In this document: piece by piece, positions 45,122 through 54,710 of the stretch
Position numbering within the stretch: position 1 is the first letter of the stretch
Layout of the letters: the number at the start of each line of letters is the position of its first letter
Assembly (NCBI RefSeq): GCF_000169175.1
Contig: NZ_AAWS01000024.1
Location: forward strand, 62,001-126,000
Length of the DNA: 64,000 bases
Source of the DNA: Microscilla marina ATCC 23134
GTDB lineage: Bacteria; Bacteroidota; Bacteroidia; Cytophagales; Microscillaceae
Reading direction: 5' to 3'
Notes under the pieces: model-generated
The model's input: the letters and a program-made list of their open reading frames with translations, nothing else
The model's database searches: none
Told to the model about the DNA's origin: nothing
Translations under genes and position numbers: made by a program

Positions 45122-47110
45122 ATGGTAAGGTTTCACCAGTTTTGTCTGATCTTGATGATCATTTGCAGTAGTTTTTGGGCAAACGCCCAAACTCGTCTCT
45201 CTAAAATAGATTCTTTGAATGTGGCATTGGAAAAATCTGCTTCTCCTCACAAAAAAGTAGCCGTATATAACCAACTGGCAAAGGTGTATGCCAAGCAAAC
45301 AGACTCAAGTCAAACTGTTTTTTATGTACAAAAGGCGTTGCAACTTGCTGAGCAAAATAACTACCTAAAAGGTAAGATGAATGCACACTATTGGCTTGCA
45401 AAACTCTACAAGGGTTTATCTTATGATTCTTTAGCTAAAGCTACTTTGTTCAAAGCATTATTTACTGCCGAGCAGTTAAAAGACACTAATGTAAACTCAA
45501 ATATACACAATGTACTGGGAGGGATTTATAAAAATCAAGGGCATTATACACAAGCACTCAAAAGTTACCAAAAGGCACTTAAATTGAAGGAACAGCTTAA
45601 AGATGACTTTGGGGTAGCGGCTAATTATAACAATATGGCAAATGTGTATTCAAATCAGGGAAACTTTCCTATGTCCCTGGACCACTACCAAAAAGCTTTG
45701 AACATCTGGGAACAGACCAATCATCTAAAAGAGGTAGGTGTAGCATGTAATAATATTGGGCTATTATATATAAATCAGAGGGATTACACACAAGCACAAG
45801 TCTATTTAATGAGGTCATTAGAAATAAAAAAGCGATTCAAACAAGAAAAAGGAATCGCGAATGTATATGGTAATTTGGCTAAGATGAATATGATAAGTCA
45901 AAATTATAATGTAGCATTTCAATATTATCAACAATCATTGAACATTTACCGTAAGTTGAACAATCAATATGGCATGGCAAGGTCACTGCATAATATTGGC
46001 TGGTGCTACTATGAATTGACTAAATATAAAAGTGCTTACCAAAAGTTTATAGCTTCCCTGGCTATCAAGCACAAACTACAAAACAAAATAAGTACTGCCT
46101 CTACAGAAATGATGATAGGCAAGGTATACTATAGGTTAAAAGAGCATACCAAAGCAGTAAAATACCTTGATAAAGCAATGAAAGTGTTTCAGGAAACAGG
46201 ATATTTAGACAAAATAGTAGCCAGTGCGGGTACTTTAAAAGAAGTATACAAAGCCCAGGGAGACTACCAAAAGGCATATCAGGTGTTTGAGATTTACCAC
46301 CAGGCGGCTGACTCTGTGGTAAACAAAGAGAAAATACGAAAAATAGCCCGTATAGAAAGTGCTTTTAAGTTTCAACAACAACAAGATTCTCTGAAAAGAC
46401 AACAACAACAGAAGCTGAACGCGCTTGAGATAAAACGACGAACAACCCGCGCCTGGCTTTATACTTTGTTGCTAGGGGTAGTGGGGTTATTGCTGGGGGT
46501 AGGGGCCTTGTTGAGCCGCCAAAAACACAGGTACAAACAAAATGCACAAGTGCTGGAGTTAAAAGCTATACAACAACAATTACTAAACGAGCAGTTGCAA
46601 CGTAAAGAGATAGAAGGACAAATTCTCAAAGAACAATTGCAGGTAGACCAGGAGGAACAACGAAAAGTAAGACACCATATAGAAGAAAAAGACCATGAAC
46701 TTACCAAACAAGCCTTGTATCACATCAGGCACCAACAAGGGCTTGAACTTACCTTGCGTGAAATAAGAGAGTTGATAAAAACGACTAAAGAGGTGGTAGT
46801 GAGCAACCGTTTGAAAGAGGTAGTCAAACGGATTAAAAAAGAGTTGTCACAGGGAGAGTCCTGGGAAAACTTTACCCAGACTTTTGAAATGGCTCACCCT
46901 AATTTTTATAAAAGGCTTAGGCAACGGTTTCCTGACTTGACCGAATATGACCTCAAACTATGTGCGCTGTTGCGCCTGGGGTTTGAGTCACGCGAACTGG
47001 CTTCTATTCTCAACATTACTTTAGATAGTGCCAAAAAAGCCCGCTTTCGTCTCCGGAAGAAGTTACAGCTCTCCGAGCAGGACTTGTCAAGCTTTATGCG
47101 GGATGTTTGA
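45122..47110 (+). CDS. TPR sensor with membrane helix and C-terminal HTH (array copy 2)
   Basis: 662 residues from the ATG at 45122, which begins the signal peptide (MVRFHQFCLILMIICSSFWA, cleavage near NAQ). Periplasmic TPRs include NNMANVYSNQGNFPMSLDHY and GNLAKMNMISQNYNVAFQYY. A glutamine-rich linker (QQQQDSLKRQQQQ), a membrane helix (LYTLLLGVVGLLLGVGALLS), a long coiled coil and the C-terminal HTH (ELASILNITLDSAKKARFRL) follow. The final residues LQLSEQDLSSFMRDV differ from the other copies. In the array, copy 2 shares residues ~1-160 with copy 4. The regulated genes are unknown; autoregulation or control of neighbouring T9SS genes is possible. Confidence 0.88.
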   Translation: MVRFHQFCLILMIICSSFWANAQTRLSKIDSLNVALEKSASPHKKVAVYNQLAKVYAKQTDSSQTVFYVQKALQLAEQNNYLKGKMNAHYWLAKLYKGLSYDSLAKATLFKALFTAEQLKDTNVNSNIHNVLGGIYKNQGHYTQALKSYQKALKLKEQLKDDFGVAANYNNMANVYSNQGNFPMSLDHYQKALNIWEQTNHLKEVGVACNNIGLLYINQRDYTQAQVYLMRSLEIKKRFKQEKGIANVYGNLAKMNMISQNYNVAFQYYQQSLNIYRKLNNQYGMARSLHNIGWCYYELTKYKSAYQKFIASLAIKHKLQNKISTASTEMMIGKVYYRLKEHTKAVKYLDKAMKVFQETGYLDKIVASAGTLKEVYKAQGDYQKAYQVFEIYHQAADSVVNKEKIRKIARIESAFKFQQQQDSLKRQQQQKLNALEIKRRTTRAWLYTLLLGVVGLLLGVGALLSRQKHRYKQNAQVLELKAIQQQLLNEQLQRKEIEGQILKEQLQVDQEEQRKVRHHIEEKDHELTKQALYHIRHQQGLELTLREIRELIKTTKEVVVSNRLKEVVKRIKKELSQGESWENFTQTFEMAHPNFYKRLRQRFPDLTEYDLKLCALLRLGFESRELASILNITLDSAKKARFRLRKKLQLSEQDLSSFMRDV

Positions 47111-47135
47111 GTTTTTTTACCTGTTGCAGTTAAAT

Positions 47136-47289
47136 GATATGTAACCACTTTACTTACAGTGATTTAAGCTTAAATAAGTTGTCCAAAATCCCTTGGAATG
47201 TCTACGTTAAATCCGGTAATTTATTATGTAAACTATATTCTCTGAAGTTTAATTGCCACAAAATACCTATTCACCACAAAATAAAAGCT
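47136..47289 (+). promoter_or_regulatory. Conserved leader of TPR-HTH copy 3
   Basis: Near-identical to the leader at 44968-45121, including GATTTAAGCTTAAATAAGTT and ACCTATTCACCACAAAATAA just before the start codon. Confidence 0.6.
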
Positions 47290-49278
47290 ATGGTAAGTTT
47301 TCACCAGTTTTGTATGATCTGTATGATCATCTGTAGTAGTTTTTGGGCAAAAGCTCAAACTCGTTTCTCGAAAATAGATTCTTTGAATATGGAGTTGAAA
47401 AAGTCTGCGTCTCCTCACAAAAAAGTAGCGGCATATAACCAAATGGCAAAGGTATACGCCAAGCAAAGAGATTCAAGCCAAACAGTTTTTTATGTACAAA
47501 AGGCGTTGCAACTGGCCAGGCAAAACAACTACCGAAAGGGAACCATAGATGCACACTATTGGCTTGCAAAACTCTACCTAAGTTTATTCTACGATTCTTT
47601 AGCTAAAGTAACCCTGTTCAAAGCATTGTTTAGCGCCGAACAACTACAAGATACCACTGAAATCTCAAATATATACAATACACTGGGTGGGGTTTATAAA
47701 AAACAAGGGCATTATGCACAGGCCCTTAAAAGCTATCAAAAGGCCCTTCAGTTAGATACAAAACTTAATAATTATTCTGGTATGGCCGTCAGTTATAACA
47801 ACATGGCAAATGTTTATTCAGAACAGGGAAATTTTCCCATGTCTCTAAGCCACTATCTGAAGGCGTTAAGGATTCGGGAACGCCTCAATCAGGAAAAAAA
47901 TGTTGGAACAGTGTGCAACAACATTGGACTATTGTATATAGACCAGATGAATTACACACAGGCTGAGGCTTATTTTAGGAGGTCGCTAGAGATAGGGAAA
48001 AAACTTAAGCAGAAAAAGAGGGTTGCCAGTGTTTATAATCACCTTGGAATGCTGTATAAAATACAAAAAGACTACCCTACAGCCTTCAGGTATTATCAAC
48101 AATCATTGAGCATTTACCGTAAGCTGAACAATCAATATGGCGTGGCAAGGCTACTACACAATATCGGCTGTTATTATTATAAGCTAAAAAAATACAATGT
48201 TGCCCACTCACAACTTACAAAAGCCTTGAACATCAGGCGTAAGCTAAAAAGCAAAATGGGAATGGCCTCTACAGAAATGATGATAGGCAAAGCATATTAT
48301 GGGTTGAAAGAGTATACCAAAGCAGTAACATACCTTGATAAAGCAATGAAAGTATTTCAGGAAACAGGATATTTAGACAAAATAGTAGCCAGTGCGGGTA
48401 CTTTAAAAGAAGTATACAAAGCTCAGGGAGACTACCAAAAAGCATATCAAGTGTTTGAGATTTATCACCAAGCGAAAGACTCGATCATAAACAAAGAGGA
48501 AGTGCAAAAAATAACCCGTATAGAAAGCGCTTTTAGGTTTCAGCAACAACAAGATTCTTTGAAAAGACAACAACAACAGAAGTTGAACACGCTTGAGATA
48601 AAACGACGAACAACCCGCGCCTGGCTTTATACTTTGTTGCTAGGGGTAGTGGGGTTGTTGCTGGGGGTAGGGTCCTTGTTGAGCCGCCAAAAACACAGGT
48701 ACAAGCAAAATGCACAAGTGTTGGAGTTAAAAGCTATACAACAACAATTACTAAACGAGCAGTTGCAACGTAAAGAGATAGAAGGACAAATTCTCAAAGA
48801 ACAATTGCAGGTAGACCAGGAGGAACAGCAAAAAGTAAGACACCATATAGAAGAAAAAGACCACGAACTCACCAAACAAGCCTTGTATCACATCAGGCAC
48901 GAGCAAGGGCTTGAACTTACCTTGCGTGAAATAAGAGAGTTGATAAAAACGACTAAAGAGGTGGTGGTGAGCAACCGTTTGAAAGAGGTAGTCAAACGGA
49001 TTAAAAAAGAGTTGTCACGGGGAGAGTCCTGGGAAAACTTTACCCATACTTTTGAAATGGCTCATCCTAATTTTTATAAAAGACTTAAGCAACAGTTTCC
49101 TGATTTGACCGAATATGACCTCAAACTATGTGCTTTGTTACGCCTGGGGTTTGAGTCACGCGAACTGGCTTCTATTCTCAATATTACTTTAGACAGTGCC
49201 AAAAAAGCCCGTTTTCGCCTGCGGAAAAAAATGAAAATATCCGATCAGGATTTGTCAGATTTTATGCGGAATGTGTAA
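47290..49278 (+). CDS. TPR sensor with membrane helix and C-terminal HTH (array copy 3)
   Basis: 662 residues from the ATG at 47290 (signal peptide MVSFHQFCMICMIICSSFWA, cleavage near KAQ). It has the same order as copy 2: TPRs (NTLGGVYKKQGHYAQALKSY, NHLGMLYKIQKDYPTAFRYY), a Q-rich linker, one membrane helix, a coiled coil and the HTH. From about residue 245 its sequence is nearly the same as copy 4, whereas residues 80-240 are distinct from both copies 2 and 4. The last residues are KKMKISDQDLSDFMRNV. Confidence 0.88.
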   Translation: MVSFHQFCMICMIICSSFWAKAQTRFSKIDSLNMELKKSASPHKKVAAYNQMAKVYAKQRDSSQTVFYVQKALQLARQNNYRKGTIDAHYWLAKLYLSLFYDSLAKVTLFKALFSAEQLQDTTEISNIYNTLGGVYKKQGHYAQALKSYQKALQLDTKLNNYSGMAVSYNNMANVYSEQGNFPMSLSHYLKALRIRERLNQEKNVGTVCNNIGLLYIDQMNYTQAEAYFRRSLEIGKKLKQKKRVASVYNHLGMLYKIQKDYPTAFRYYQQSLSIYRKLNNQYGVARLLHNIGCYYYKLKKYNVAHSQLTKALNIRRKLKSKMGMASTEMMIGKAYYGLKEYTKAVTYLDKAMKVFQETGYLDKIVASAGTLKEVYKAQGDYQKAYQVFEIYHQAKDSIINKEEVQKITRIESAFRFQQQQDSLKRQQQQKLNTLEIKRRTTRAWLYTLLLGVVGLLLGVGSLLSRQKHRYKQNAQVLELKAIQQQLLNEQLQRKEIEGQILKEQLQVDQEEQQKVRHHIEEKDHELTKQALYHIRHEQGLELTLREIRELIKTTKEVVVSNRLKEVVKRIKKELSRGESWENFTHTFEMAHPNFYKRLKQQFPDLTEYDLKLCALLRLGFESRELASILNITLDSAKKARFRLRKKMKISDQDLSDFMRNV

Positions 49279-49290
49279 ATTTTTTCTAAT

Positions 49291-49311
49291 CAGCCGATAA
49301 ATCATCGGCTG
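49291..49311. other. Hairpin between copies 3 and 4
   Basis: CAGCCGAT and ATCGGCTG pair around a 5-nt loop, 13 bp after the copy 3 stop. A poly-T run lies before the stem and not after it, so it resembles a terminator for the opposite strand or a processing hairpin. Confidence 0.45.
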
Positions 49312-49428
49312 GTTGGAATACATAAATTATGTATCCCCTTTGTTTGTCTATTTTAAATCCCGTGAATTGTTATACATTCTCTCAAGTTTAATTGCCAGAA
49401 AACACCTATTCACCACAAAATAAAAGCT

Positions 49429-51417
49429 ATGGTAAGGTTTCACCAGTTTTGTATGATCTTGATGATCATTTGCAGTAGTTTTTGGGCAAAAGCCCAAACT
49501 CGGCTCTCGAAAATAGATTCTCTGAATGCAGCGTTGGAAAAATCTGTTTCTCCTCACAAAAAAGTAGCCGTATATAACCAACTGGCAAAGGTGTACGCCA
49601 AGCAAACAGACTCAAGTCAAACTGTTTTTTATGTACAAAAAGCGTTGCAACTTGCCAGACAAAATAACTACCTAAAAGGTAAGATGAATGCACACTATTG
49701 GCTGGCACAACTCTACGAAAGTTTATCTTATGATTCTTTGGCTAAAGCTACTTTGTTCAAAGCATTATTTACTGCCGAGCAGTTAAAAGACACTAATGTA
49801 AACTCAAATATACACAATGTACTGGGAGGGATTTATAAAAATCAAGGGCATTATACACAAGCACTCAAAAGTTACCAAAAGGCACTTAAATTGAAAGAAC
49901 AGCTTAAAGATGACTTTGGGGTAGCGGCTAACTATAATAATTTGGGAGGGGTGTTTTTTAATCAAGGAAACTTTCCTAAGGCGCTGGATCACTACCAAAA
50001 AGCCTTGAACATCTGGGAACGCACCAACCATGAAAAAACTGTGGCAGTGGTTTGTAACAATATTGGGCTATTGTATATAGACCTGAAAGACTATACACAA
50101 GCACAAACCTATTTTATGAAGGCATTAAACATAAGAATAAAGCTTAAGCAGGAAAGAGGGGTTGCCAGTGTTTATAACCACCTTGGAATGATGCATAAAA
50201 TACAAAAAGATTACCCTACCGCCCTCAGGTATTATCAACAATCATTGAGTATTTACCGTAAGCTGAACAATCAATATGGCGTGGCAAGGCTACTACACAA
50301 CATCGGCTGTTATTATTATAAGCTAAAAAAATACAATGTTGCCCACTCGCAACTTACAAAAGCCTTGAACATCAGGCGTAAGCTAAAAAGCAAAATGGGA
50401 ATGGCCTCTACAGAAATGATGATTGGCAAGGCATACTATGGGTTGAAAGAGTATACCAAAGCAGTAACATACCTTGATAAAGCAATGAAAGTGTTTCAGG
50501 AAACAGGCCATTTAGACAAGATATCGGCCAGTTCCTATACTTTAAAAGACGTATACAAAGCCCAGGGAGACTACCAAAAGGCATATCAGGTGTTTGAGAT
50601 TTATCACCAGGCGGGAGATTCGATCATGAACAAAGAGGAAGTGCAAAAAATAACCCGCATAGAAAGTGCTTTTAGGTTTCAACAACAACAAGATTCTTTG
50701 AAAAGACAACAACAACAGAAGTTGAACACGCTTGAGATAAAACGACGAACGACCCGCGCCTGGCTTTATGCTTTGTTGTTTGGGGCAGTGGGGTTGTTGC
50801 TGGGGGTAGGGTTGTTGTTGAGCCGCCAAAAAAACAGGCGCAAACAAAATGCACAAGTGCTGGAGTTAAAAGCGGTACAACAACAATTACTTAATGAGCA
50901 GTTACAGCGTAAAGAGATAGAAGGGCAAATTCTCAAAGAACAGTTGCAGGTAGACCAGGAGGAACAGCGAAAAGTAAGACACCATATAGAAGAAAAAGAC
51001 CATGAACTTACCAAACAAGCATTGTATCACATCAGGCACCAACAAGGGCTTGAACTTACCTTGCGTGAAATAAGAGAGTTGATAAAAACGACTAAAGATG
51101 TGGTAGTGAGCAACCGTTTGAAAGAGGTAGTCAAACGGATTAAAAAAGAGTTGTCACAGGGAGAGTCCTGGGAAAACTTTACCCAGACTTTTGAAATGGC
51201 TCATCCTAATTTTTATAAAAGACTTAAACAACAGTTTCCTGATTTGACCGAATATGACCTCAAACTATGTGCGTTGTTGCGCCTGGGTTTTGAGTCACGC
51301 GAACTGGCTTCTATTCTCAACATTACTTTAGACAGTGCCAAAAAAGCCCGCTTTCGCCTGCGGAAAAAAATGAAAATATCTGATCAGGATTTGTCAGACT
51401 TTATGCGAAATATGTAG
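49429..51417 (+). CDS. TPR sensor with membrane helix and C-terminal HTH (array copy 4, mosaic)
   Basis: 662 residues (signal peptide MVRFHQFCMILMIICSSFWA, cleavage near KAQ). The N-terminal TPRs up to about residue 160 are almost identical to copy 2 (AEQLKDTNVNSNIHNVLGGI, then KLKEQLKDDFGVAANYNN). The stretch from about 245 to 360 is almost identical to copy 3 (NHLGMMHKIQKDYPTALRYY, GVARLLHNIGCYYYKLKKYN). The membrane helix, coiled coil and HTH match both. It therefore looks like a product of recombination or gene conversion between its neighbours. Confidence 0.88.
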   Translation: MVRFHQFCMILMIICSSFWAKAQTRLSKIDSLNAALEKSVSPHKKVAVYNQLAKVYAKQTDSSQTVFYVQKALQLARQNNYLKGKMNAHYWLAQLYESLSYDSLAKATLFKALFTAEQLKDTNVNSNIHNVLGGIYKNQGHYTQALKSYQKALKLKEQLKDDFGVAANYNNLGGVFFNQGNFPKALDHYQKALNIWERTNHEKTVAVVCNNIGLLYIDLKDYTQAQTYFMKALNIRIKLKQERGVASVYNHLGMMHKIQKDYPTALRYYQQSLSIYRKLNNQYGVARLLHNIGCYYYKLKKYNVAHSQLTKALNIRRKLKSKMGMASTEMMIGKAYYGLKEYTKAVTYLDKAMKVFQETGHLDKISASSYTLKDVYKAQGDYQKAYQVFEIYHQAGDSIMNKEEVQKITRIESAFRFQQQQDSLKRQQQQKLNTLEIKRRTTRAWLYALLFGAVGLLLGVGLLLSRQKNRRKQNAQVLELKAVQQQLLNEQLQRKEIEGQILKEQLQVDQEEQRKVRHHIEEKDHELTKQALYHIRHQQGLELTLREIRELIKTTKDVVVSNRLKEVVKRIKKELSQGESWENFTQTFEMAHPNFYKRLKQQFPDLTEYDLKLCALLRLGFESRELASILNITLDSAKKARFRLRKKMKISDQDLSDFMRNM

Positions 51418-51665
51418 ATTGTTTGCTGAATATGATGTCTTCCCCCAATGTTTTTGCAATCCTTTGTAATATATTGACTATAAGCGAATTAGCTTTAGTA
51501 AAAACCAAGATTGTCCTTGTGTTTGTCTACCCCTAATCCCGGTTTTTTTTATGTAAAGCACCTGTAAAAGTATAGCTTTATGAGAGATTAGTATCAGGTA
51601 ATAAAATATTTTGCTTCCTGACTATACCACATACTCTTTTTTAAATCTATTAAACTGGTTAATTT

Positions 51666-53777
51666 ATGCTATATCATCTATTGCTTTCTATGCTCTTCAT
51701 TCTTGCGTATACAAACCCTGCTTTTGCTCAACAACAACCTACTATCGACTCTCTAAAACATCTACTAACAGCGGCAAAACAAGATAAAAATAAGATCAAT
51801 TTGTACAACTCATTGGCAAAACAATATCGTTTTAACGATTCAAGTAAGGTAGCTTACTATGCTAGCTTGGCTATCAACCTGGCTCAGAAAAACAACTATC
51901 CAAAAGGCATAGCCGATGCTTACTACTGTTTAGGTTGGATTACTTATATGAAAAACCATTATAAGGAATCAGAAAGATTATTTCACAAGACACTAAGTAT
52001 ATCCCAAAAAGCAAAATACCCGGTAGGGATTGCAAATGCTTACAACGGTTTGGGAGTAGTAAACAAAAATCAAGGAAACTACACTAAAGCAATGCAATAC
52101 TATCAGCAATCGCTGAAAGTAAAAATAAAAGTAGGGGATCAAAACCTGATCGCACATAGCTATAACAACATGGGTAATGTGTATACCTTGCAAGGCAACT
52201 ATAAAAAAGCCTTGAAACACCATTACAAGGCGTTGAAGCTACGGATGAAATATAGTGAAAAGCGTTTTGAGGCAATGAGCTATAATAATATTGGGGTTGC
52301 CTATCAAAACATGGGGTACTATTCAAGGGCATTGAAGTATCACCAACAATCATTAACCGTTGCCGAAAATTTTGGCGACACAACGATTGTCGCACTTAAT
52401 TATGGTAAAATTGGCAATGTGTATAAATCCTTGGGTAACTATACTCAAGCATTGCAATATTACTTAAGAGCCGTAAAGATTGATAAACGCTTGGGGAATA
52501 AGTACGGATTGGGAAGCAACTATGTGGCCATGGGTGAGTGTTACCATCAATTAAACGAATTCTTTCATGCAAAACAGGTTTACCAGAATGCGCTCAGTAT
52601 ATCAAAAAAAACCAATGAACAAAGTACACAATCTGCTGCTTATCAGGGCTTAGCCAATGTGTATTTAAGCCAAAAGCAATATAAAGTTTCAGAAAAATAT
52701 TTCAGAAAAGCATTGCATTTGAGAAAAAAAACAAAGGAAAATGCCCTGTTAAGTGAAACTTTATTGGGATTGGGTACAGTAGCCTATGAACAAAAGAAAT
52801 ACGATAAGGTATTGGTTTTTACTAAGGAAGGAATGGCGAAAGCACAAAAATCTGCTCGCTTGGCAGCCATCAGGGATGTTGCCGCTTTAAGTGCCAAAAC
52901 ATACGAAGCTCTCAAAGATTTTAAAAAGGCCTACACACATTACCAACTATACAAACAAATGGAAGATAGTTTGGTAAACAAAGAGATAATCCGTAAAATC
53001 TCTCAAGCAGAAGATCAGTACAAATACCGAAAATACCAGGACTCTCTGACCACAGCTCGACAACAGGCAGAAAAACGGTTTGAAACTCAGATACAACAGC
53101 AAAAACTTACCAATCGTCTACGCCTTTATATTGCCATTGCTTCTTTATTGGCCATGACATTATTGCTCATAGGAGTAGCTGTGTGGAACAAACAAAAACG
53201 TAAGCATATTTTACAGAACCTGGTTTTGAAAGAAACCCAAAAAGAGTTGCTGGAAGAACAAATACTAAGAAAGGAGATAGAAGAAGTAGCATTGCGAGAG
53301 CAGCTGCATATAGATGAAAAAATTAAAGAGATTTTTCAGGTAAACCTTGAAAGTAAAGACCATGAACTTACCAAGCAGGCCTTGTATTTAGTACAAAAAC
53401 AACAGTTGATAGAAACCTGGTCACAAGAGTTAACCGAGTTGATAAAACAGGCCAAAGGTACTGTAAAAGACAACATTCAAACCTTGAACAAACAAATGAA
53501 AAAAGAAGTGAAAGCTACTGAAGCCTGGAACAATTTTACTCAGACCTTTGAACTTGCCCATCCTAGTTTCTACAAAAAATTAAAAACTTCTTTTCCTGAA
53601 CTGACAACCTATGAACTAAAGTTGAGTGCCTTGATCAGGCTCAACCTGGATACCTATGACATAGCAGAGTTTATGAATATTTCACCCGAAAGTGCCCGCA
53701 AAGCCAAATTGCGTTTGCGCAAGAAAATGAACTTGCCTTCTACTGAAGCACTCAGAGAATACTTCAGAAATATGTAA
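51666..53777 (+). CDS. TPR sensor with membrane helix and C-terminal HTH (array copy 5, diverged)
   Basis: 703 residues. Signal peptide MLYHLLLSMLFILAYTNPAF; about eight TPRs (NAYNGLGVVNKNQGNYTKAM, NNMGNVYTLQGNYKKALKHH); a membrane helix (LYIAIASLLAMTLLLIGVAV); a coiled coil; and an HTH (KLSALIRLNLDTYDIAEFMN, then SPESARKAKLRLRKKMN). The architecture is the same as copies 1-4 but the sequence is clearly older in divergence. The conserved HTH core FTQTFELAHPSFYKKLKTSF is still alignable. Confidence 0.87.
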   Translation: MLYHLLLSMLFILAYTNPAFAQQQPTIDSLKHLLTAAKQDKNKINLYNSLAKQYRFNDSSKVAYYASLAINLAQKNNYPKGIADAYYCLGWITYMKNHYKESERLFHKTLSISQKAKYPVGIANAYNGLGVVNKNQGNYTKAMQYYQQSLKVKIKVGDQNLIAHSYNNMGNVYTLQGNYKKALKHHYKALKLRMKYSEKRFEAMSYNNIGVAYQNMGYYSRALKYHQQSLTVAENFGDTTIVALNYGKIGNVYKSLGNYTQALQYYLRAVKIDKRLGNKYGLGSNYVAMGECYHQLNEFFHAKQVYQNALSISKKTNEQSTQSAAYQGLANVYLSQKQYKVSEKYFRKALHLRKKTKENALLSETLLGLGTVAYEQKKYDKVLVFTKEGMAKAQKSARLAAIRDVAALSAKTYEALKDFKKAYTHYQLYKQMEDSLVNKEIIRKISQAEDQYKYRKYQDSLTTARQQAEKRFETQIQQQKLTNRLRLYIAIASLLAMTLLLIGVAVWNKQKRKHILQNLVLKETQKELLEEQILRKEIEEVALREQLHIDEKIKEIFQVNLESKDHELTKQALYLVQKQQLIETWSQELTELIKQAKGTVKDNIQTLNKQMKKEVKATEAWNNFTQTFELAHPSFYKKLKTSFPELTTYELKLSALIRLNLDTYDIAEFMNISPESARKAKLRLRKKMNLPSTEALREYFRNM

Positions 53778-53794
53778 CTGCTTCCTCAGGTCAA

Positions 53795-54010
53795 TACTCT
53801 GCAGTGATTTTAGTCAAAGTTGTTTGCTGGTGATCAGTCATTGATGAATTTAAAAACTATTTAATGGGGTGTTGAGGCATAAAACCGAAACACTTTTAAA
53901 AATAAAGTGAGTATACAATCTTAATATAAAATACTGGTTTACAGCATTTAACAAGGTGAACATTTACTCGAATCAGCTATGGACTATCGACTAAATACTA
54001 TGGACTATTG
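53795..54010 (+). repeat. Dispersed intergenic repeat, copy B
   Basis: Inverted, diverged counterpart of 6519-6757, with the same order of blocks: GCAGTGATTTTAGTCAAAGT, TTTAAAAACTATTTAA, CATTTACTCGAATC and ACTAAATACTATGGACTATT. The two copies are 47 kb apart. Confidence 0.7.
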
Positions 54011-54116
54011 TCATGTTTAGAGGCATTCATTGATTGGTGTTTTTTACTGACTATAAACGTATATGGCTTGATAAAAGCCTACACCCAGGTCTTTATATCA
54101 AGTGTAGAGCAACTAA

Positions 54117-54162
54117 AAAAACCACCACCACCTCTTTTATAAAAGAGGTGGTGGTGGTTTTT
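54117..54162 (-). terminator. Perfect 46-bp palindromic terminator of the RTX-repeat gene
   Basis: AAAAACCACCACCACCTC with TTTTA on the left is the exact reverse complement of TAAAAGAGGTGGTGGTGG plus TTTTT on the right, a 23-bp stem. It lies 17 bp after the stop of the RTX-repeat gene on the minus strand. The poly-A/poly-T ends also allow it to act on the plus strand. Confidence 0.8.
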
Positions 54163-54179
54163 AAACAAGGTATATATGT

Positions 54180-54710
54180 TTAATATACGTTGATAGGCAG
54201 TATTTGCTGACCATTTACATAGAAACGCTCAATGTATCCATAAGTCATTACCTTCTGGCTTTTCACATATATTTGCTTCCAGTTGTTAACAATTACCACA
54301 TCATTTGGGCTAACATTGCCAATAATATGAATGGCATCGTTTCCAGAGCCACCATCCATTCTTCCATCTACTCCATCTACATCTGCCCGATAATAGATAT
54401 TATCGTCACCATCTTGTCCATGTATGTTGTCTCTGCCTGCGTCTCCATACAACCGATCGTTGCCTTTACCCCCGTACAATACATCGTTTCCACCTCCTCC
54501 GTACATTGTATCGTTTCCTCCGTAGCCATACATGGTATCATTTCCGCCAGTACCATACAAAGTATTGTTGCCACTGGTGCCTGGTATTACAGCGTTTTCC
54601 AAATCAGCATTTATCCCTGCTTGTTTATTGGGTTCTACTTTTTCTTGGTTTGAACAACTGTAGCCTGTCATTGCCACAATTAACAGTAAAATTAAACTAA
54701 CCTTTTTCAT
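54180..54710 (-). CDS. RTX-like calcium-binding nonapeptide repeat lipoprotein
   Basis: 176 residues. The N terminus is a lipoprotein-like signal (MKKVSLILLLIVAMTGYSC), with C19 as the probable lipidated cysteine followed by SNQE; the lipobox is not canonical. Residues about 45-120 are tandem GGxGNDxxY nonapeptides (GTGGNDTMYGYGGNDTMYGG, then GGGNDVLYGGKGNDRLYGD), which form calcium-binding parallel beta-rolls. A short C-terminal beta domain follows (VVIVNNWKQIYV, ERFYVNGQQIL). In RTX proteins these repeats fold on export into high-calcium medium, as in sea water. This protein is small and has no toxin or enzyme domain, so it may be a surface scaffold or calcium binder. Confidence 0.85.
   Translation of the reverse strand: MKKVSLILLLIVAMTGYSCSNQEKVEPNKQAGINADLENAVIPGTSGNNTLYGTGGNDTMYGYGGNDTMYGGGGNDVLYGGKGNDRLYGDAGRDNIHGQDGDDNIYYRADVDGVDGRMDGGSGNDAIHIIGNVSPNDVVIVNNWKQIYVKSQKVMTYGYIERFYVNGQQILPINVY

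Larger units (their letters stand above)
53778..54179. other. Intergenic region with dispersed repeat and palindromic terminator
   Basis: Contains repeat copy B (53795-54010) and a 46-bp perfect palindrome (54117-54162). No gene is seen. Confidence 0.6.

Noticed and set aside
54377-54574. Frames opposite the RTX-repeat gene
   Set aside because: They only reflect the periodic nonapeptide-coding DNA.
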